Translations under genes and position numbers: made by a program
Assembly (NCBI GenBank): GCA_947487385.1
Contig: CANKWU010000008.1
Coordinates: 1 to 64,000 of the forward strand
Direction: 5' to 3'
DNA length: 64,000 nt
From: Spartobacteria bacterium
GTDB taxonomy: Bacteria > Verrucomicrobiota > Verrucomicrobiia > Chthoniobacterales > UBA6821
The notes under the pieces: model-generated
The model's database searches: none
What the model saw: the letters and a program-made list of their open reading frames with translations, nothing else
Told to the model about the DNA's origin: nothing
In this document: piece by piece, positions 41,128 to 49,582 of the stretch
How the letters are laid out: each line of letters begins with the position of its first letter
Position numbering within the stretch: position 1 is the first letter of the stretch

Positions 41128-42056
41128 GGAGCGATCTCAAGGCCTGCAAGTGCGATGTGGAGTTCCGAGCGGTGAGCGCAGGTAGCGGACCAAAACGATC
41201 TCTCTCTCGATCCCTTTCTCGATCCCTTAAGCGCGAGGCTCGCGAGAGCTGACACTGTGATAATCGCCTTTTGATGGGAAGAGACCATAGCACGTCGGGA
41301 CCAGCAATCTCCCTTGCGTGAAATAAGATCGAGACCAATGCCACGATAGACCCTGGAGGCGATCAAGATAGCCCCGCGTGCACGCAAGGGCAGGTAGGAG
41401 AGTCCCTCTTCGCCGCTTCGGTAGTAGTCTTCGGAAAGTCGCAAGAGCTCGAGGACGCCCGAGGCAATCTTAGCGCACACGGCAGAGCTAGGGTTGATCA
41501 ACTCTTGGGAAGAAAGATCTCCAACAAGGGTCCAAGGAAGGTATCGGCGACCCATTGCGCCATCCTCAAGGACATCGCGACAGATGTTGGTCAATTGCAT
41601 GGCAATCCCAAGGTCGACGGCATGCGGGTAGGCTGCTGGTGAGCTGACATCAAGAACACGGCACATCATGAGACCCACAGTGCCGGCCACGCGGTAGCAG
41701 TAGCGAATGAGTTCATCCACATCACCGATCCGAACCTCCTCCAGATCCGAAGCGATTCCATTGATGAGTTCAAGAATCGGCTCTTTCGAAATACCACACT
41801 CTCGGGCTAGTGCTAGGCCGTCGCTGAGGGAGGCATCAGCAGATTCACCACTTAGGACATCTTCCCGAGCCGCTTCGATTTTTGAGCGCGCCTCATGGGG
41901 AGAGGAGGACTCATCGGCAAGATCGTCCAAATAGCGACAAAATGCATAAAGCCTTGTTGCTCTCTCCGCATGCCTGCTCCCCAAAAAGTGTCGTGCCCAA
42001 TAAAAGCTCCGCCCCTTACTGGAGAGCACCTCGTTGGCAGAGGGTTCTAAGCTCAT
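41124..42056 (-). CDS. crtB: phytoene synthase
   Basis: CrtB joins two geranylgeranyl diphosphates to phytoene. The 310-residue protein has the two Asp-rich sites of the family: YAFCRYLDDLADE and the QLTNICRDVLEDG segment with RRYLP after it. It also has the YCYRVAGTVGLMM helix. The ATG at 42056 is preferred because it lies seven bases after the crtI stop, and the longer frame overlaps crtI with no family sequence. The C-terminal 35 residues are variable (GSRKGSRERS). Confidence 0.94.
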   Translation of the reverse strand: MSLEPSANEVLSSKGRSFYWARHFLGSRHAERATRLYAFCRYLDDLADESSSPHEARSKIEAAREDVLSGESADASLSDGLALARECGISKEPILELINGIASDLEEVRIGDVDELIRYCYRVAGTVGLMMCRVLDVSSPAAYPHAVDLGIAMQLTNICRDVLEDGAMGRRYLPWTLVGDLSSQELINPSSAVCAKIASGVLELLRLSEDYYRSGEEGLSYLPLRARGAILIASRVYRGIGLDLISRKGDCWSRRAMVSSHQKAIITVSALASLALKGSRKGSRERSFWSATCAHRSELHIALAGLEIAP

Positions 42057-42063
42057 GCCGGCC

Positions 42064-43548
42064 TCATGCCGGGTTAAAGGCTTCGGCACGCGGCAGAAGG
42101 GCATCCACCACCTTTGCCGAACAGAGAACCCCGGGCAATCCAGCGCCAGGATGAGTGCCTGCTCCGGTAAGGAAGAGATTCCTGATCCCCTCACCTTTAT
42201 TATGAAAGCGAAACCAAGCAGACTGACGAAAAATAGGGGCGATGGAAAAACCTGCCCCATGGGTACTCAGGTACTCATCCCTAAAATCCTCCGGAGTCTT
42301 GAAAAAATCTGCCCTGATCGTGGAGGAAAGTTCCGGAAGAATCGTCTCCTCCAAGGCCTTCACGATCCGATCCCGAAGTCTTGGTCCCTGAATGCTCCAA
42401 TCAATACCGGATTGCAAATTGGGCACCGGGCAAAGGACATAAAAGCTATCGCACCCCGGTGGCGCAAAGCTTGGATCCGTGGCTGTCGGACGGTGAAGGT
42501 AGAGCGAAAAGTCATCCGCCAGGATTTTTCGGTCGAAGATATCTTTGAGTAACTCCTGATACCTTGGGCCAAGCCAGATTGTGTGATGGGCGACCTCCGG
42601 GTAGAGGCGCGTCGTTCCAAAATAGAGTACAAAGAGCCCCATCGAGTATTTTGCCCCGGCTAGCTTGAGTCGTGAGGAGAGCGCCTGTTTCTTGGAGCTG
42701 ATCATCTTACCGTAGAGGTGAGCGGGGTCGGTGTTGGTGATGACGAGGTCTGCTTTGACTATCTCCCCACCCTCCAAGAGCGCCCCTGTCGCCTTCCCAT
42801 CCTCCACGACAATCCCCTCGATCGTTGTGCCCAACCGTGTCGAGATCTGATGTCTCTCCATGAGACTCCCGAGTGCCGAGGTTATCGCCGCAGTGCCACC
42901 CATCGCAAAATGGACGCCGTGGACCCTCTCCAGATAATGGATCAGGGAATAAATACTCGTGGTGTTGAAGGGGTTACCACCAACAAGGAGCGGCTGAATC
43001 GAGAAGGCCTGCCGCAGCTTGGGACTGGAAAGGTAACGGCAGACCATTTGCCAGACGGTTTCATAGTTACGCAGGCGAAGCAGTTTAGGAACCTGCCGTA
43101 TCATGGTTAAGACACGGTGAAAAGATACCGCAGAAAGCTCCTCAAACCCGACTTTGTAAATTCGCTTGGAATGCTCCACGAGGCGCAAATATCCCTCCCG
43201 GTCCTTGGGTTCGATGCGCCCTATTTCTTCCAGAGTCTCCTCGAGCGTCCCACCGTAATTGAAGGCGGTGCCGTCGGGGTATCTGAACCGGTACCACGGT
43301 TTCAGAGGCACGAGTTTCACATGGTCATGGAAGTTTTCCCCAAAGAGTGCAAAAAGCTCCTCAAAAAGAAACGGAGCGGTGATGACCGTGGGACCGGCAT
43401 CGTGACGAAACCCCTCCTTCTCATAAACCTGCGCACGACCTCCCAGCCTAGGGGATCGATCAATCAGCGTGACCTGATATCCTTTTGCCCGGAGCCTAAG
43501 CGCAGACGCCATGCCTCCATAACCGGCTCCGATAACGAGAGCGTGCAT
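42064..43548 (-). CDS. crtI: phytoene desaturase
   Basis: CrtI introduces double bonds into phytoene to give lycopene, using FAD. The 494-residue protein has the N-terminal FAD site ALVIGAGYGGMASALRLRAK, the DAGPTVITAPF segment, and the C-terminal carotenoid desaturase signature NLFLTGAGTHPGAGLPGVL. The ATG at 43548 gives MHALVIGAG, and an upstream ATG adds 20 residues without similarity and overlaps crtE. It lies 13 bases after crtE. The four-step desaturation to lycopene is the usual outcome and fits crtY downstream. Confidence 0.95.
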   Translation of the reverse strand: MHALVIGAGYGGMASALRLRAKGYQVTLIDRSPRLGGRAQVYEKEGFRHDAGPTVITAPFLFEELFALFGENFHDHVKLVPLKPWYRFRYPDGTAFNYGGTLEETLEEIGRIEPKDREGYLRLVEHSKRIYKVGFEELSAVSFHRVLTMIRQVPKLLRLRNYETVWQMVCRYLSSPKLRQAFSIQPLLVGGNPFNTTSIYSLIHYLERVHGVHFAMGGTAAITSALGSLMERHQISTRLGTTIEGIVVEDGKATGALLEGGEIVKADLVITNTDPAHLYGKMISSKKQALSSRLKLAGAKYSMGLFVLYFGTTRLYPEVAHHTIWLGPRYQELLKDIFDRKILADDFSLYLHRPTATDPSFAPPGCDSFYVLCPVPNLQSGIDWSIQGPRLRDRIVKALEETILPELSSTIRADFFKTPEDFRDEYLSTHGAGFSIAPIFRQSAWFRFHNKGEGIRNLFLTGAGTHPGAGLPGVLCSAKVVDALLPRAEAFNPA

Positions 43549-43561
43549 GAATGGATGATAC

Positions 43562-44479
43562 TCAGTGCATCCCCTCGAGGCGATGCGAGAGTTCCTGGGC
43601 AAGCTCACGAAGCAGTACTCCAGAGCCGTTAGGAAGCGATCCAGCGAGTGAGACCGCCTTGGCCAAGTGCTCGAGCGCGTGACGGCGCGCCTTCTCGGAC
43701 GCCTCGTGGATCTGGCAGCGGCTTGCCTCGGAAATCACTAGGAGCGCATTGACGGAAAGGGTCCCGCGATCCTGCTCCACATCCTCCATATCATCGGCGA
43801 TCTGGTATCCGATGGCAAAGTGCTCCGCCGCACGCCTCGCATCCTCCGACCACATCCCTTTGGAGGAACCCTGAAGGGTAAGCTCCAGCGGAAGGCTCAA
43901 AAGCGCGCCTGACTTGGCTGAGGCAATGGCGTCATAGGTGGCCATGTCCTTCTCTTCATCTCCGATCGGGACAAGCCGCGCGCACTGACCTCCAATCACG
44001 CCGGCAATACGGGAGTGAACCAAGGATAGCAATTCGGGAAGGAGGAGGTCGTTGCTGAATCGCGCAAGGGCTGCATAAGCGGCCGAGAGAAGCAAATCCC
44101 CGGAACACAGGGCGACATGGAAGCCATAGGCTGCGTGGACGGTTTCCACTCCACGACGGAATTGCTGGCGATCCTCCAGATCATCATGAACAAGGGAAGC
44201 ATTGTGGATGAGCTCCACGCAGGAGGCAATGGCTACCGAATCCTCCGGGGGAAGCCCCAGGGCATTCCCCGCAGAGAGTGCAAGCCTAGCACGGATACGC
44301 CGACCTCCAGAGGAGAGGTGATAGAGAGCAGCACGAGTGGAGTCTGAATGCCCCTCGATCAATCCTGCCGATCCCGCCAGCGATGCGTGGACTATTTCCA
44401 TCATTCGCTCCTCCACCACGCCGAGCAAGGACTCACCAGGGAGTCCGGCTCCGACTCTTATCTTGGGAATCGTGGACAT
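43562..44479 (-). CDS. crtE: geranylgeranyl diphosphate synthase
   Basis: CrtE makes the C20 precursor for carotenoids. The 305-residue polyprenyl synthase has the first Asp-rich motif in HDDLEDRQQFRRG (four-residue-spaced DDxxD) and the second in QIADDMEDVEQD. The CELIHNASLVHDD segment is typical. It is the first gene after the rhodopsin, separated by 97 bases that hold a strong terminator, so it may need its own promoter or read-through. It is distinct from the ispA product at 255-1184. The start is the ATG at 44479. Confidence 0.93.
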   Translation of the reverse strand: MSTIPKIRVGAGLPGESLLGVVEERMMEIVHASLAGSAGLIEGHSDSTRAALYHLSSGGRRIRARLALSAGNALGLPPEDSVAIASCVELIHNASLVHDDLEDRQQFRRGVETVHAAYGFHVALCSGDLLLSAAYAALARFSNDLLLPELLSLVHSRIAGVIGGQCARLVPIGDEEKDMATYDAIASAKSGALLSLPLELTLQGSSKGMWSEDARRAAEHFAIGYQIADDMEDVEQDRGTLSVNALLVISEASRCQIHEASEKARRHALEHLAKAVSLAGSLPNGSGVLLRELAQELSHRLEGMH

Positions 44480-44533
44480 AATGGTAGGCCTAGGGGGTAG
44501 TGCCCGAATACTGACCTTACTGTACAGAGAAAA

Positions 44534-44562
44534 TCCGTGCGCCGAATAAACCGGCGCACGGA
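44534..44562 (-). terminator. strong terminator between rhodopsin and crtE
   Basis: A perfect 11-base-pair GC-rich stem (TCCGTGCGCCG and CGGCGCACGGA) with a seven-base loop lies 15 bases after the rhodopsin stop and is followed on the minus strand by TTTTCTCT. It should end much of the rhodopsin transcript before crtE. Confidence 0.88.
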
Positions 44563-44576
44563 GAAACCCCTAAACG

Positions 44577-45368
44577 TTACTTCGCGTGGGAGTCTGTCTC
44601 GGTGACAGCAGCAGCCCAGATGATGACACCGAAGGCGATTTTATTGAGCACATCGGCCAAATTATAAACAATGTTGAGGCCCTTCATGCTCTCCTCATGG
44701 TTCATTCCAGTAAGGTAACCGACGAAATAACCGATGGGATAGATCGCCCAACCGAAGGTCACAATCAGACGCATGAGGTTGAATGCCGTCTTGACAGCAG
44801 GAGGTGACTGATGAGCGTTGATGCGGCTGGCCTCGCCGAAGAAAATCTCAAAAAGGATGAATCCCCAACCGAGCATTCCCACGATGAAGGCAGGGAGTAC
44901 GGGGACATAACCGGCCTCGCCCACATATCCACCGATCAGCATGACAAGGGTCCCGATCAGCAAGCGCCAGAAAACGCCTGCGGGAACCTTCGTGATGGCC
45001 GAAAGGATTAAGAAGAACTCCACCATGAGGAGTGGCACGGTGATGAGCCAATCGATGTAGCGATAAACGGTCGGTGTGTCGTGGGTGGTTACCCAGACTT
45101 CACGCATGTAAAAGTAGTGAACGGCGGCAACCAGCGTCACGAGCCCGGAGACAGTGAGAGAAGTTTTCCACTTCCCAGAAACCCGCTGGGTTTCAAGGAA
45201 GAAAAACGCGGTGGAGGCAACAAGAGCCATAGAAATCAGCCAGAAAGAAATTCCGACAAAATCATTTGGCTCAAGGACAACTCCTGCGGAGGCTTGCGCT
45301 CTGGCAGGGATGAGAAGAGTCGCAAATGCGACTAGCGGTAGTTTAGAGAACAGGGGACGCATCTTCAT
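44577..45368 (-). CDS. proteorhodopsin, predicted green-absorbing proton pump
   Basis: This 263-residue seven-helix protein has an N-terminal signal peptide (cleavage near ARAQA). The helix C motif is D-T-E, Asp106, Thr110 and Glu117 in DWLITVPLLMVE, which marks an outward proton pump. The spectral-tuning residue is Leu114, typical of green-absorbing forms. His84 is the partner of the Asp counterion, and Lys243 in NLADVLNKIAFG binds retinal. Phe161 is at the site where Gly opens a window for carotenoid antennas, so none is expected. Retinal would come from the crtE-crtI-crtB-crtY-blh genes downstream. No clear ribosome-binding site precedes the ATG. Confidence 0.97.
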   Translation of the reverse strand: MKMRPLFSKLPLVAFATLLIPARAQASAGVVLEPNDFVGISFWLISMALVASTAFFFLETQRVSGKWKTSLTVSGLVTLVAAVHYFYMREVWVTTHDTPTVYRYIDWLITVPLLMVEFFLILSAITKVPAGVFWRLLIGTLVMLIGGYVGEAGYVPVLPAFIVGMLGWGFILFEIFFGEASRINAHQSPPAVKTAFNLMRLIVTFGWAIYPIGYFVGYLTGMNHEESMKGLNIVYNLADVLNKIAFGVIIWAAAVTETDSHAK

Positions 45369-45408
45369 TTTTTTTGGTGTTATGGGTTGAGACTTACTCT
45401 TTCTTTAA

Positions 45409-45437
45409 ATTACAAAACTTAAAATTAAGAAAGTAAA
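45409..45437 (-). promoter_or_regulatory. probable rhodopsin promoter
   Basis: On the minus strand TTTACT and TGTAAT are spaced by 17 bases in an AT-rich stretch, ending about 40 bases upstream of the rhodopsin start. The match to consensus is moderate. Confidence 0.45.
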
Positions 45438-45561
45438 AAATCGTGCCCGCTAGTTTTTCCGCTCTGTCCAGGATGGATCGCGTTCACCGCACCGCGATAT
45501 ACTTTCGTTTTCTCCTTCATAATCCTTTGACGGGATTCGTTTCTTGGCTTGAAGTAGTCTT

Positions 45562-46185
45562 GTGAAGACTGTTTCCCCCGCATCCTCCACGAGATGGCTC
45601 CTCCCAATGATTGCCCTGCTCTCACTCTTTGTTGGATGCGAAAAATCGACGTATGAATCCCCCGAGTACAAGGTCGTGGAGAAAGAGGGCTCCTTCGAGA
45701 TCCGAGACTATCCCGAACTCACGATCGTCTCAACTCCGATGCAGAAACGCGGTGAGGATGGATCCTTCATGCGGCTCTTCCGATTTATCTCAGGACGCAA
45801 CGAGCGCTCGCAAAAGATCTCCATGACCACCCCTGTCCTCATGACGGGCGCTGAGTCCGGAATCATGAGCTTTATTGTGCCAAAGGATGTCGCTCGGCAA
45901 GGGGTCCCGACCCCCTCCAATCCCGAGGTAACGATCAGCACCAAGCCTCCAGCCCGCTATGCTGTCTATCGGTTCTCAGGACCCAGCAAGCCGATCCCTA
46001 GTCAAGAAGCCGCTAAAAAACTCCTTGCCTGGGTCGACGCGAAACATCTTGAGATTTCCGCTTCGCCTTCACCATTGCCTCTCTACGCTTACTATAATCC
46101 CCCATGGACACCAGGATTCATGAGACGGAATGAGGTTTTGCTTCGATTGGCACCTTTGGCAACTAAAGTGCCGGCCCATCGCTAG
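45562..46185 (+). CDS. SOUL heme-binding family lipoprotein
   Basis: This 207-residue protein has an N-terminal lipoprotein signal with a lipobox at LFVGC (Cys26). A SOUL domain follows, with YESPEYKVVEKEGSFEIRDY, then FMRLFRFISGRNERSQKISM, then TTPVLM and the C-terminal PPWTPGFMRRNEV. SOUL proteins bind heme or porphyrin in some cases, and bacterial members often sit beside photolyase or rhodopsin genes. Here it is divergent from the rhodopsin, about 190 bases away. The start is a GTG at 45562, just before the signal sequence. A light- or porphyrin-related role is only suggested by position. Confidence 0.88.
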   Translation: MKTVSPASSTRWLLPMIALLSLFVGCEKSTYESPEYKVVEKEGSFEIRDYPELTIVSTPMQKRGEDGSFMRLFRFISGRNERSQKISMTTPVLMTGAESGIMSFIVPKDVARQGVPTPSNPEVTISTKPPARYAVYRFSGPSKPIPSQEAAKKLLAWVDAKHLEISASPSPLPLYAYYNPPWTPGFMRRNEVLLRLAPLATKVPAHR

Positions 46186-46203
46186 AAGGCTATCAGCCAG
46201 CGC

Positions 46204-46755
46204 ATGGATCTCTGGCTCTCACCGCATGATGCCAGAGTCAGGGATCTGAGAGTCCAAGGCGGTTTATCTTATGGGTTTGCCGAGACTCCGTTTGGAGGGT
46301 GTGCGCTGTTGATGAGCGATCGGCACGTGATGTCCCTTCATTTCACAAATTCCAAGCAGGAGTGCCTCGACTCCCTGCAAATGAAGTGGTCCAATTTCCC
46401 ACTTCGTCACAGTGAAGTCGCCGATACGATCATTCCGCGGATTTTTGAAAATCCGGAATCAATCCCACTCCTGGTGATAGGCACTCCCTTTCAACTCACG
46501 GTCTGGGAATATCTGCGGACTATTCCAAAAGGATTAACCCTCACCTATAGCGACGTGGCTCGTGCGATAGGACGACCGACCGTAGCGCGCGCCGTTGGAC
46601 AGGCCGTCGGGGCCAATGAGCTTGCAGTTCTCATTCCCTGTCATCGGGTTGTTTCAAAAGGGAAACTGACAGGATACCGCTGGGGACTAGAGCGCAAAAG
46701 AAATCTCTTGGCTTGGGAGCTGACCAGCCGCGACCCGCTCGAGATGCCGTTCTAA
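46204..46755 (+). CDS. ogt: O6-alkylguanine-DNA alkyltransferase
   Basis: This suicide enzyme removes alkyl groups from O6-alkylguanine by transfer to a cysteine. The 183-residue protein has the C-terminal catalytic domain with GTPFQLTVWEYLRTIPKG, then TYSDVARAIGRP, then AVGQAVGANELAVLIPCHRV, where the Cys in PCHR is the acceptor, and the final KLTGYRWGLERKRNLL. The N-terminal domain is divergent, as usual. It starts 18 bases after the SOUL gene and may be cotranscribed. The ATG at 46204 is the only good start. Confidence 0.94.
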   Translation: MDLWLSPHDARVRDLRVQGGLSYGFAETPFGGCALLMSDRHVMSLHFTNSKQECLDSLQMKWSNFPLRHSEVADTIIPRIFENPESIPLLVIGTPFQLTVWEYLRTIPKGLTLTYSDVARAIGRPTVARAVGQAVGANELAVLIPCHRVVSKGKLTGYRWGLERKRNLLAWELTSRDPLEMPF

Positions 46756-47525
46756 GAATTCTTCAGAAACTCGATCAGATCCTCCGAGAGGGGCGATTCC
46801 CAGCAATGGGTCTGACCCAGGTAATCGAGCTCCAGCAGGCAAGAATGTAGCGCGTGGCGTGGGAGCCAGAGCTGCGCGGCAAGTTCCGGGGTCCAGCCGG
46901 TCTCGATAAATCGTAGGTAGTATTCCTCGGAAGGCCCATAGATTTTGTCGCCCACCACGGGATGCCCCGAATGCGCAAGGTGGATTCGAATCTGATGCGT
47001 CTTCCCGGTAAAGGGAGTGCAGTGAATGAGAGCGATGGGGCCATGCTCCCGATGAGTTACTCTTTTTAGAACGCGAAAGACTGTACGCGAAGGGGCCCCC
47101 TCCGGGTGGACTCCGCGCTTGAGCCAGATCCGGGCATCCTGCACCTCGCCGAGTCGTAGGATCGGCTCCCGTATCTCCCATTCCTCTCTCTCGGGCCAGC
47201 CCGTGACGATGGCCTGGTATTCCTTCTTCACCTCCCCCCGCGCCATCGTCATGCCGCAGGTGCGGGCGGCCGGGGCATTCTTGGCCACGAGCACGATGCC
47301 GCTTGTCTCACGGTCAAGCCGGTTGATCAATGAAACCTGACCTCCACTGGCGATCTCGTAGGCAAGCAACTCCTTGAGCCGGTCCCAGAGCGTCACCGGA
47401 TCGCCCGGCTTGCTGGGATGGATAAGCAAGAAAGGGGGCTTCTCCACAGCCAGCAGATCGGGGGTTTCCCCAAGAATTCGAAAGTCTCCTGAAAGGGAGG
47501 CCGTTATAGAAGCTTGCTCGGACAT
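46752..47525 (-). CDS. RluA-family pseudouridine synthase
   Basis: This 257-residue protein converts uridine to pseudouridine in rRNA or tRNA. The catalytic Asp is in the signature INRLDRETSGIVLVAKN. Other family parts are LAVEKPPFLLIHP, KKEYQAIVTGW, CTPFTGKTHQIRIHLAHSGHPVVGDKIYG and PRHALHS. It lacks an N-terminal S4 domain, as in RluA and TruC. The ATG at 47525 is preferred to an upstream one that would overlap the divergent transporter gene. The site modified cannot be told. Confidence 0.93.
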   Translation of the reverse strand: MSEQASITASLSGDFRILGETPDLLAVEKPPFLLIHPSKPGDPVTLWDRLKELLAYEIASGGQVSLINRLDRETSGIVLVAKNAPAARTCGMTMARGEVKKEYQAIVTGWPEREEWEIREPILRLGEVQDARIWLKRGVHPEGAPSRTVFRVLKRVTHREHGPIALIHCTPFTGKTHQIRIHLAHSGHPVVGDKIYGPSEEYYLRFIETGWTPELAAQLWLPRHALHSCLLELDYLGQTHCWESPLSEDLIEFLKNS

Positions 47526-47550
47526 GGTTGGTCGTTCATTTGTGAACAAC

Positions 47551-48219
47551 ATGATCCAACTCGTCAAAGCCTCCCGCTCCTACGGCACCCCTCCGGTCAT
47601 GGCTCTCGACTCGGTTTCCTTGAACATCGGACAGGGTGAATTCCTTGCGATCACGGGAGCCAGTGGTTCAGGCAAAAGCACGCTGCTGAACCTGCTGGGA
47701 GGGCTTGACCACCCCACCTCGGGCCAGGTCATCGTGGATGGGATCCATCTGGAGCATGCGGATGACCAAACCCTCACCCAGTACAGAAGGCTGAAACTCG
47801 GTATCGTCTTCCAGTTCTTCAACCTGCTTCCCTCAATGACCGTAGTGGAGAATGTCGAGCTTCCCCTCTTGCTCCGCGGTGATCCCTCCTCGGGAGTCAG
47901 ACAATCCGCCCTGAGCATGCTCGACCAGGTCGGGATGACTCGGCGTGCCATGCACTTCCCCCACCAGCTCAGCGGGGGAGAGATGCAGCGCGCGGCCATT
48001 GCCAGAGGGCTTGTGCACACACCATCCCTCTTGCTGGCGGATGAACCGACCGGCAATCTCGACTCTGAAAATGCTTCCCAGGTTCTCGACGTGATTGCAA
48101 AGATTGCTTCACTCCGCACCACTACCGTCATTATGGTAACACACAGCGATTCGGTGGCGGCTCTGGCCGACCGGCGCATTAGGATGAGGGATGGGCGCAT
48201 CACTCCAGATGCGACCTGA
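47551..48219 (+). CDS. ABC transporter ATP-binding protein, LolD/MacB-like
   Basis: This is a 222-residue ATPase of the type that partners FtsX-fold permeases. It has Walker A (GASGSGKST, about residues 39-47), Q-loop (FQFFNLLPSMTVVEN), signature LSGGEMQRAAIARGL, Walker B (LLLADEPTGNLD) and the H-loop VTHSD. LolD releases lipoproteins from the inner membrane, and MacB and other members export antibiotics or lipids. No permease gene is next to it, which is unusual. The ATG at 47551 is chosen by alignment, although an in-frame ATG at 47524 exists. It lies 50 bases upstream of lpxC-fabZ on the same strand. Confidence 0.9.
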   Translation: MIQLVKASRSYGTPPVMALDSVSLNIGQGEFLAITGASGSGKSTLLNLLGGLDHPTSGQVIVDGIHLEHADDQTLTQYRRLKLGIVFQFFNLLPSMTVVENVELPLLLRGDPSSGVRQSALSMLDQVGMTRRAMHFPHQLSGGEMQRAAIARGLVHTPSLLLADEPTGNLDSENASQVLDVIAKIASLRTTTVIMVTHSDSVAALADRRIRMRDGRITPDAT

Positions 48220-48268
48220 TTCGTCCACGTATCATCCTCATAACACTTTAAGAAACAGAAGATTTTCC

Positions 48269-49573
48269 ATGGAACTCCAGCGCACTCTTGCGAAGTCTGC
48301 CAGCCTCAGCGGCCCCGCCCTCCACAACGGAGGCAACGTCACTCTTACCATCCATCCCGCACCAGCCGGCCATGGTTACAAATTCCGCAGAACGGATCTA
48401 CCGGATGAGCCGATCGTGGATGCCTTGGTCGATTATGTGAAGACCGTCGAACGATCCACAACCCTTGTGCAGGGAAATGCCAAGATCCAGACCGTCGAGC
48501 ATGTCCTCTCAGCCCTGGCGGGCCTGGGTGTCGATAACGCCCTGATCGAGATGGATGCCAACGAGCCTCCGATAGCCGATGGCAGCGCAGCCCCCTATGT
48601 TGCCCTGATCCAGCAGGCTGGCATCGTTGACCAGGAGTCTGTCCGCGCCCCCTTCGAGCTAGGCCAACCGATTCATCTTGAAACGAGCGGTGGCTCCATC
48701 ATGTCGGTCTTCCCTCATGCGGGATTCAAGATTTCCTGTACCCAGGCCAATCACGACGGACGTTTCACCCAGTACCTTTCTCTTGAGATCACCCCCGAGG
48801 TCTATGCTCGAGAGATTGCCCCGGCCCGCACCTTCGTGCATTACGAAGATGTGAAGGATCTGATGGAAAAGGGTCTCATCAAGGGTGGCAGTCTGGAGAA
48901 CGCCCTCGTGATCCGTGGCGAATCTGTCCTCAGCAAGGAACCGCTCCGGTTTGCTGACGAGTTCGTCCGTCATAAGATCCTCGATATCATCGGCGATCTG
49001 GCCCTTGCAGGACGTCCCCTGAGAGGTCATGTCGTCGCCGTCAGGCCCGGCCATGGCCCCAATACAGAACTCGCGCGCGCCATTGCCAAGCGCCATAGCG
49101 ACCTTCTGGCGATGGCTCCCACCCCGGTAACCTCGTCGTCACCCGTGATGGATATCAATGAGGTGATGCGTGTCCTTCCCCACCGCTACCCCTTCCTAAT
49201 GGTTGATCGCGTGGTCGAGTTTGACGGCGAGACGAAGGCTGTTGGCGTCAAATGCGTCTCGATTAATGAACCCTTCTTCCAGGGGCATTTCCCGGGACAC
49301 CCTGTCATGCCGGGAGTCCTGCAGCTAGAGGCCATGGCTCAGGTGGCGTCCATCGTCATGATGCGCAAAAGCGAGAATACCGGAAAAATCGGCTACTTCA
49401 TGAGCGCCGACGAGGTGAAGTTCCGCAAGCCGGTCTTTCCGGGCGATACGCTCTTCATCCATGTCGAGATGCTTAAGGCTCGTAAGAATCTTGGTAAAGC
49501 TTCCTGCAAGTGCGTCGTCAACGGCGATGTGGTGAGCGAAGGAGTCCTACTCTTCGGAATCATCAACAAATAG
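48269..49573 (+). CDS. lpxC-fabZ: fused LpxC deacetylase / FabZ dehydratase
   Basis: This 434-residue protein joins two enzymes. Residues 1-285 are LpxC, the zinc deacetylase of the committed lipid A step, with TVEHVLSALAGLGVDNALIE, the KISCTQANHDGRF segment, FVRHKILDIIGDLALAG and the catalytic GHGPNTELA. Residues 295-434 are FabZ, the beta-hydroxyacyl-ACP dehydratase, with MRVLPHRYPFLMVDRVVE, then FFQGHFPGHPVMPGVLQLEA. The fusion is known in Bacteroidota, Chlamydiota and Verrucomicrobiota and may balance lipid A and fatty acid flow, since both draw on hydroxyacyl-ACP. It is followed after nine bases by lpxA. The start is the ATG at 48269. Confidence 0.97.
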   Translation: MELQRTLAKSASLSGPALHNGGNVTLTIHPAPAGHGYKFRRTDLPDEPIVDALVDYVKTVERSTTLVQGNAKIQTVEHVLSALAGLGVDNALIEMDANEPPIADGSAAPYVALIQQAGIVDQESVRAPFELGQPIHLETSGGSIMSVFPHAGFKISCTQANHDGRFTQYLSLEITPEVYAREIAPARTFVHYEDVKDLMEKGLIKGGSLENALVIRGESVLSKEPLRFADEFVRHKILDIIGDLALAGRPLRGHVVAVRPGHGPNTELARAIAKRHSDLLAMAPTPVTSSSPVMDINEVMRVLPHRYPFLMVDRVVEFDGETKAVGVKCVSINEPFFQGHFPGHPVMPGVLQLEAMAQVASIVMMRKSENTGKIGYFMSADEVKFRKPVFPGDTLFIHVEMLKARKNLGKASCKCVVNGDVVSEGVLLFGIINK

Positions 49574-49582
49574 GAGTCTGTC

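Noticed and set aside
44577-45368. Xanthorhodopsin-type antenna rhodopsin
   Set aside because: Residue 161 is Phe, not Gly, so the carotenoid window is closed.
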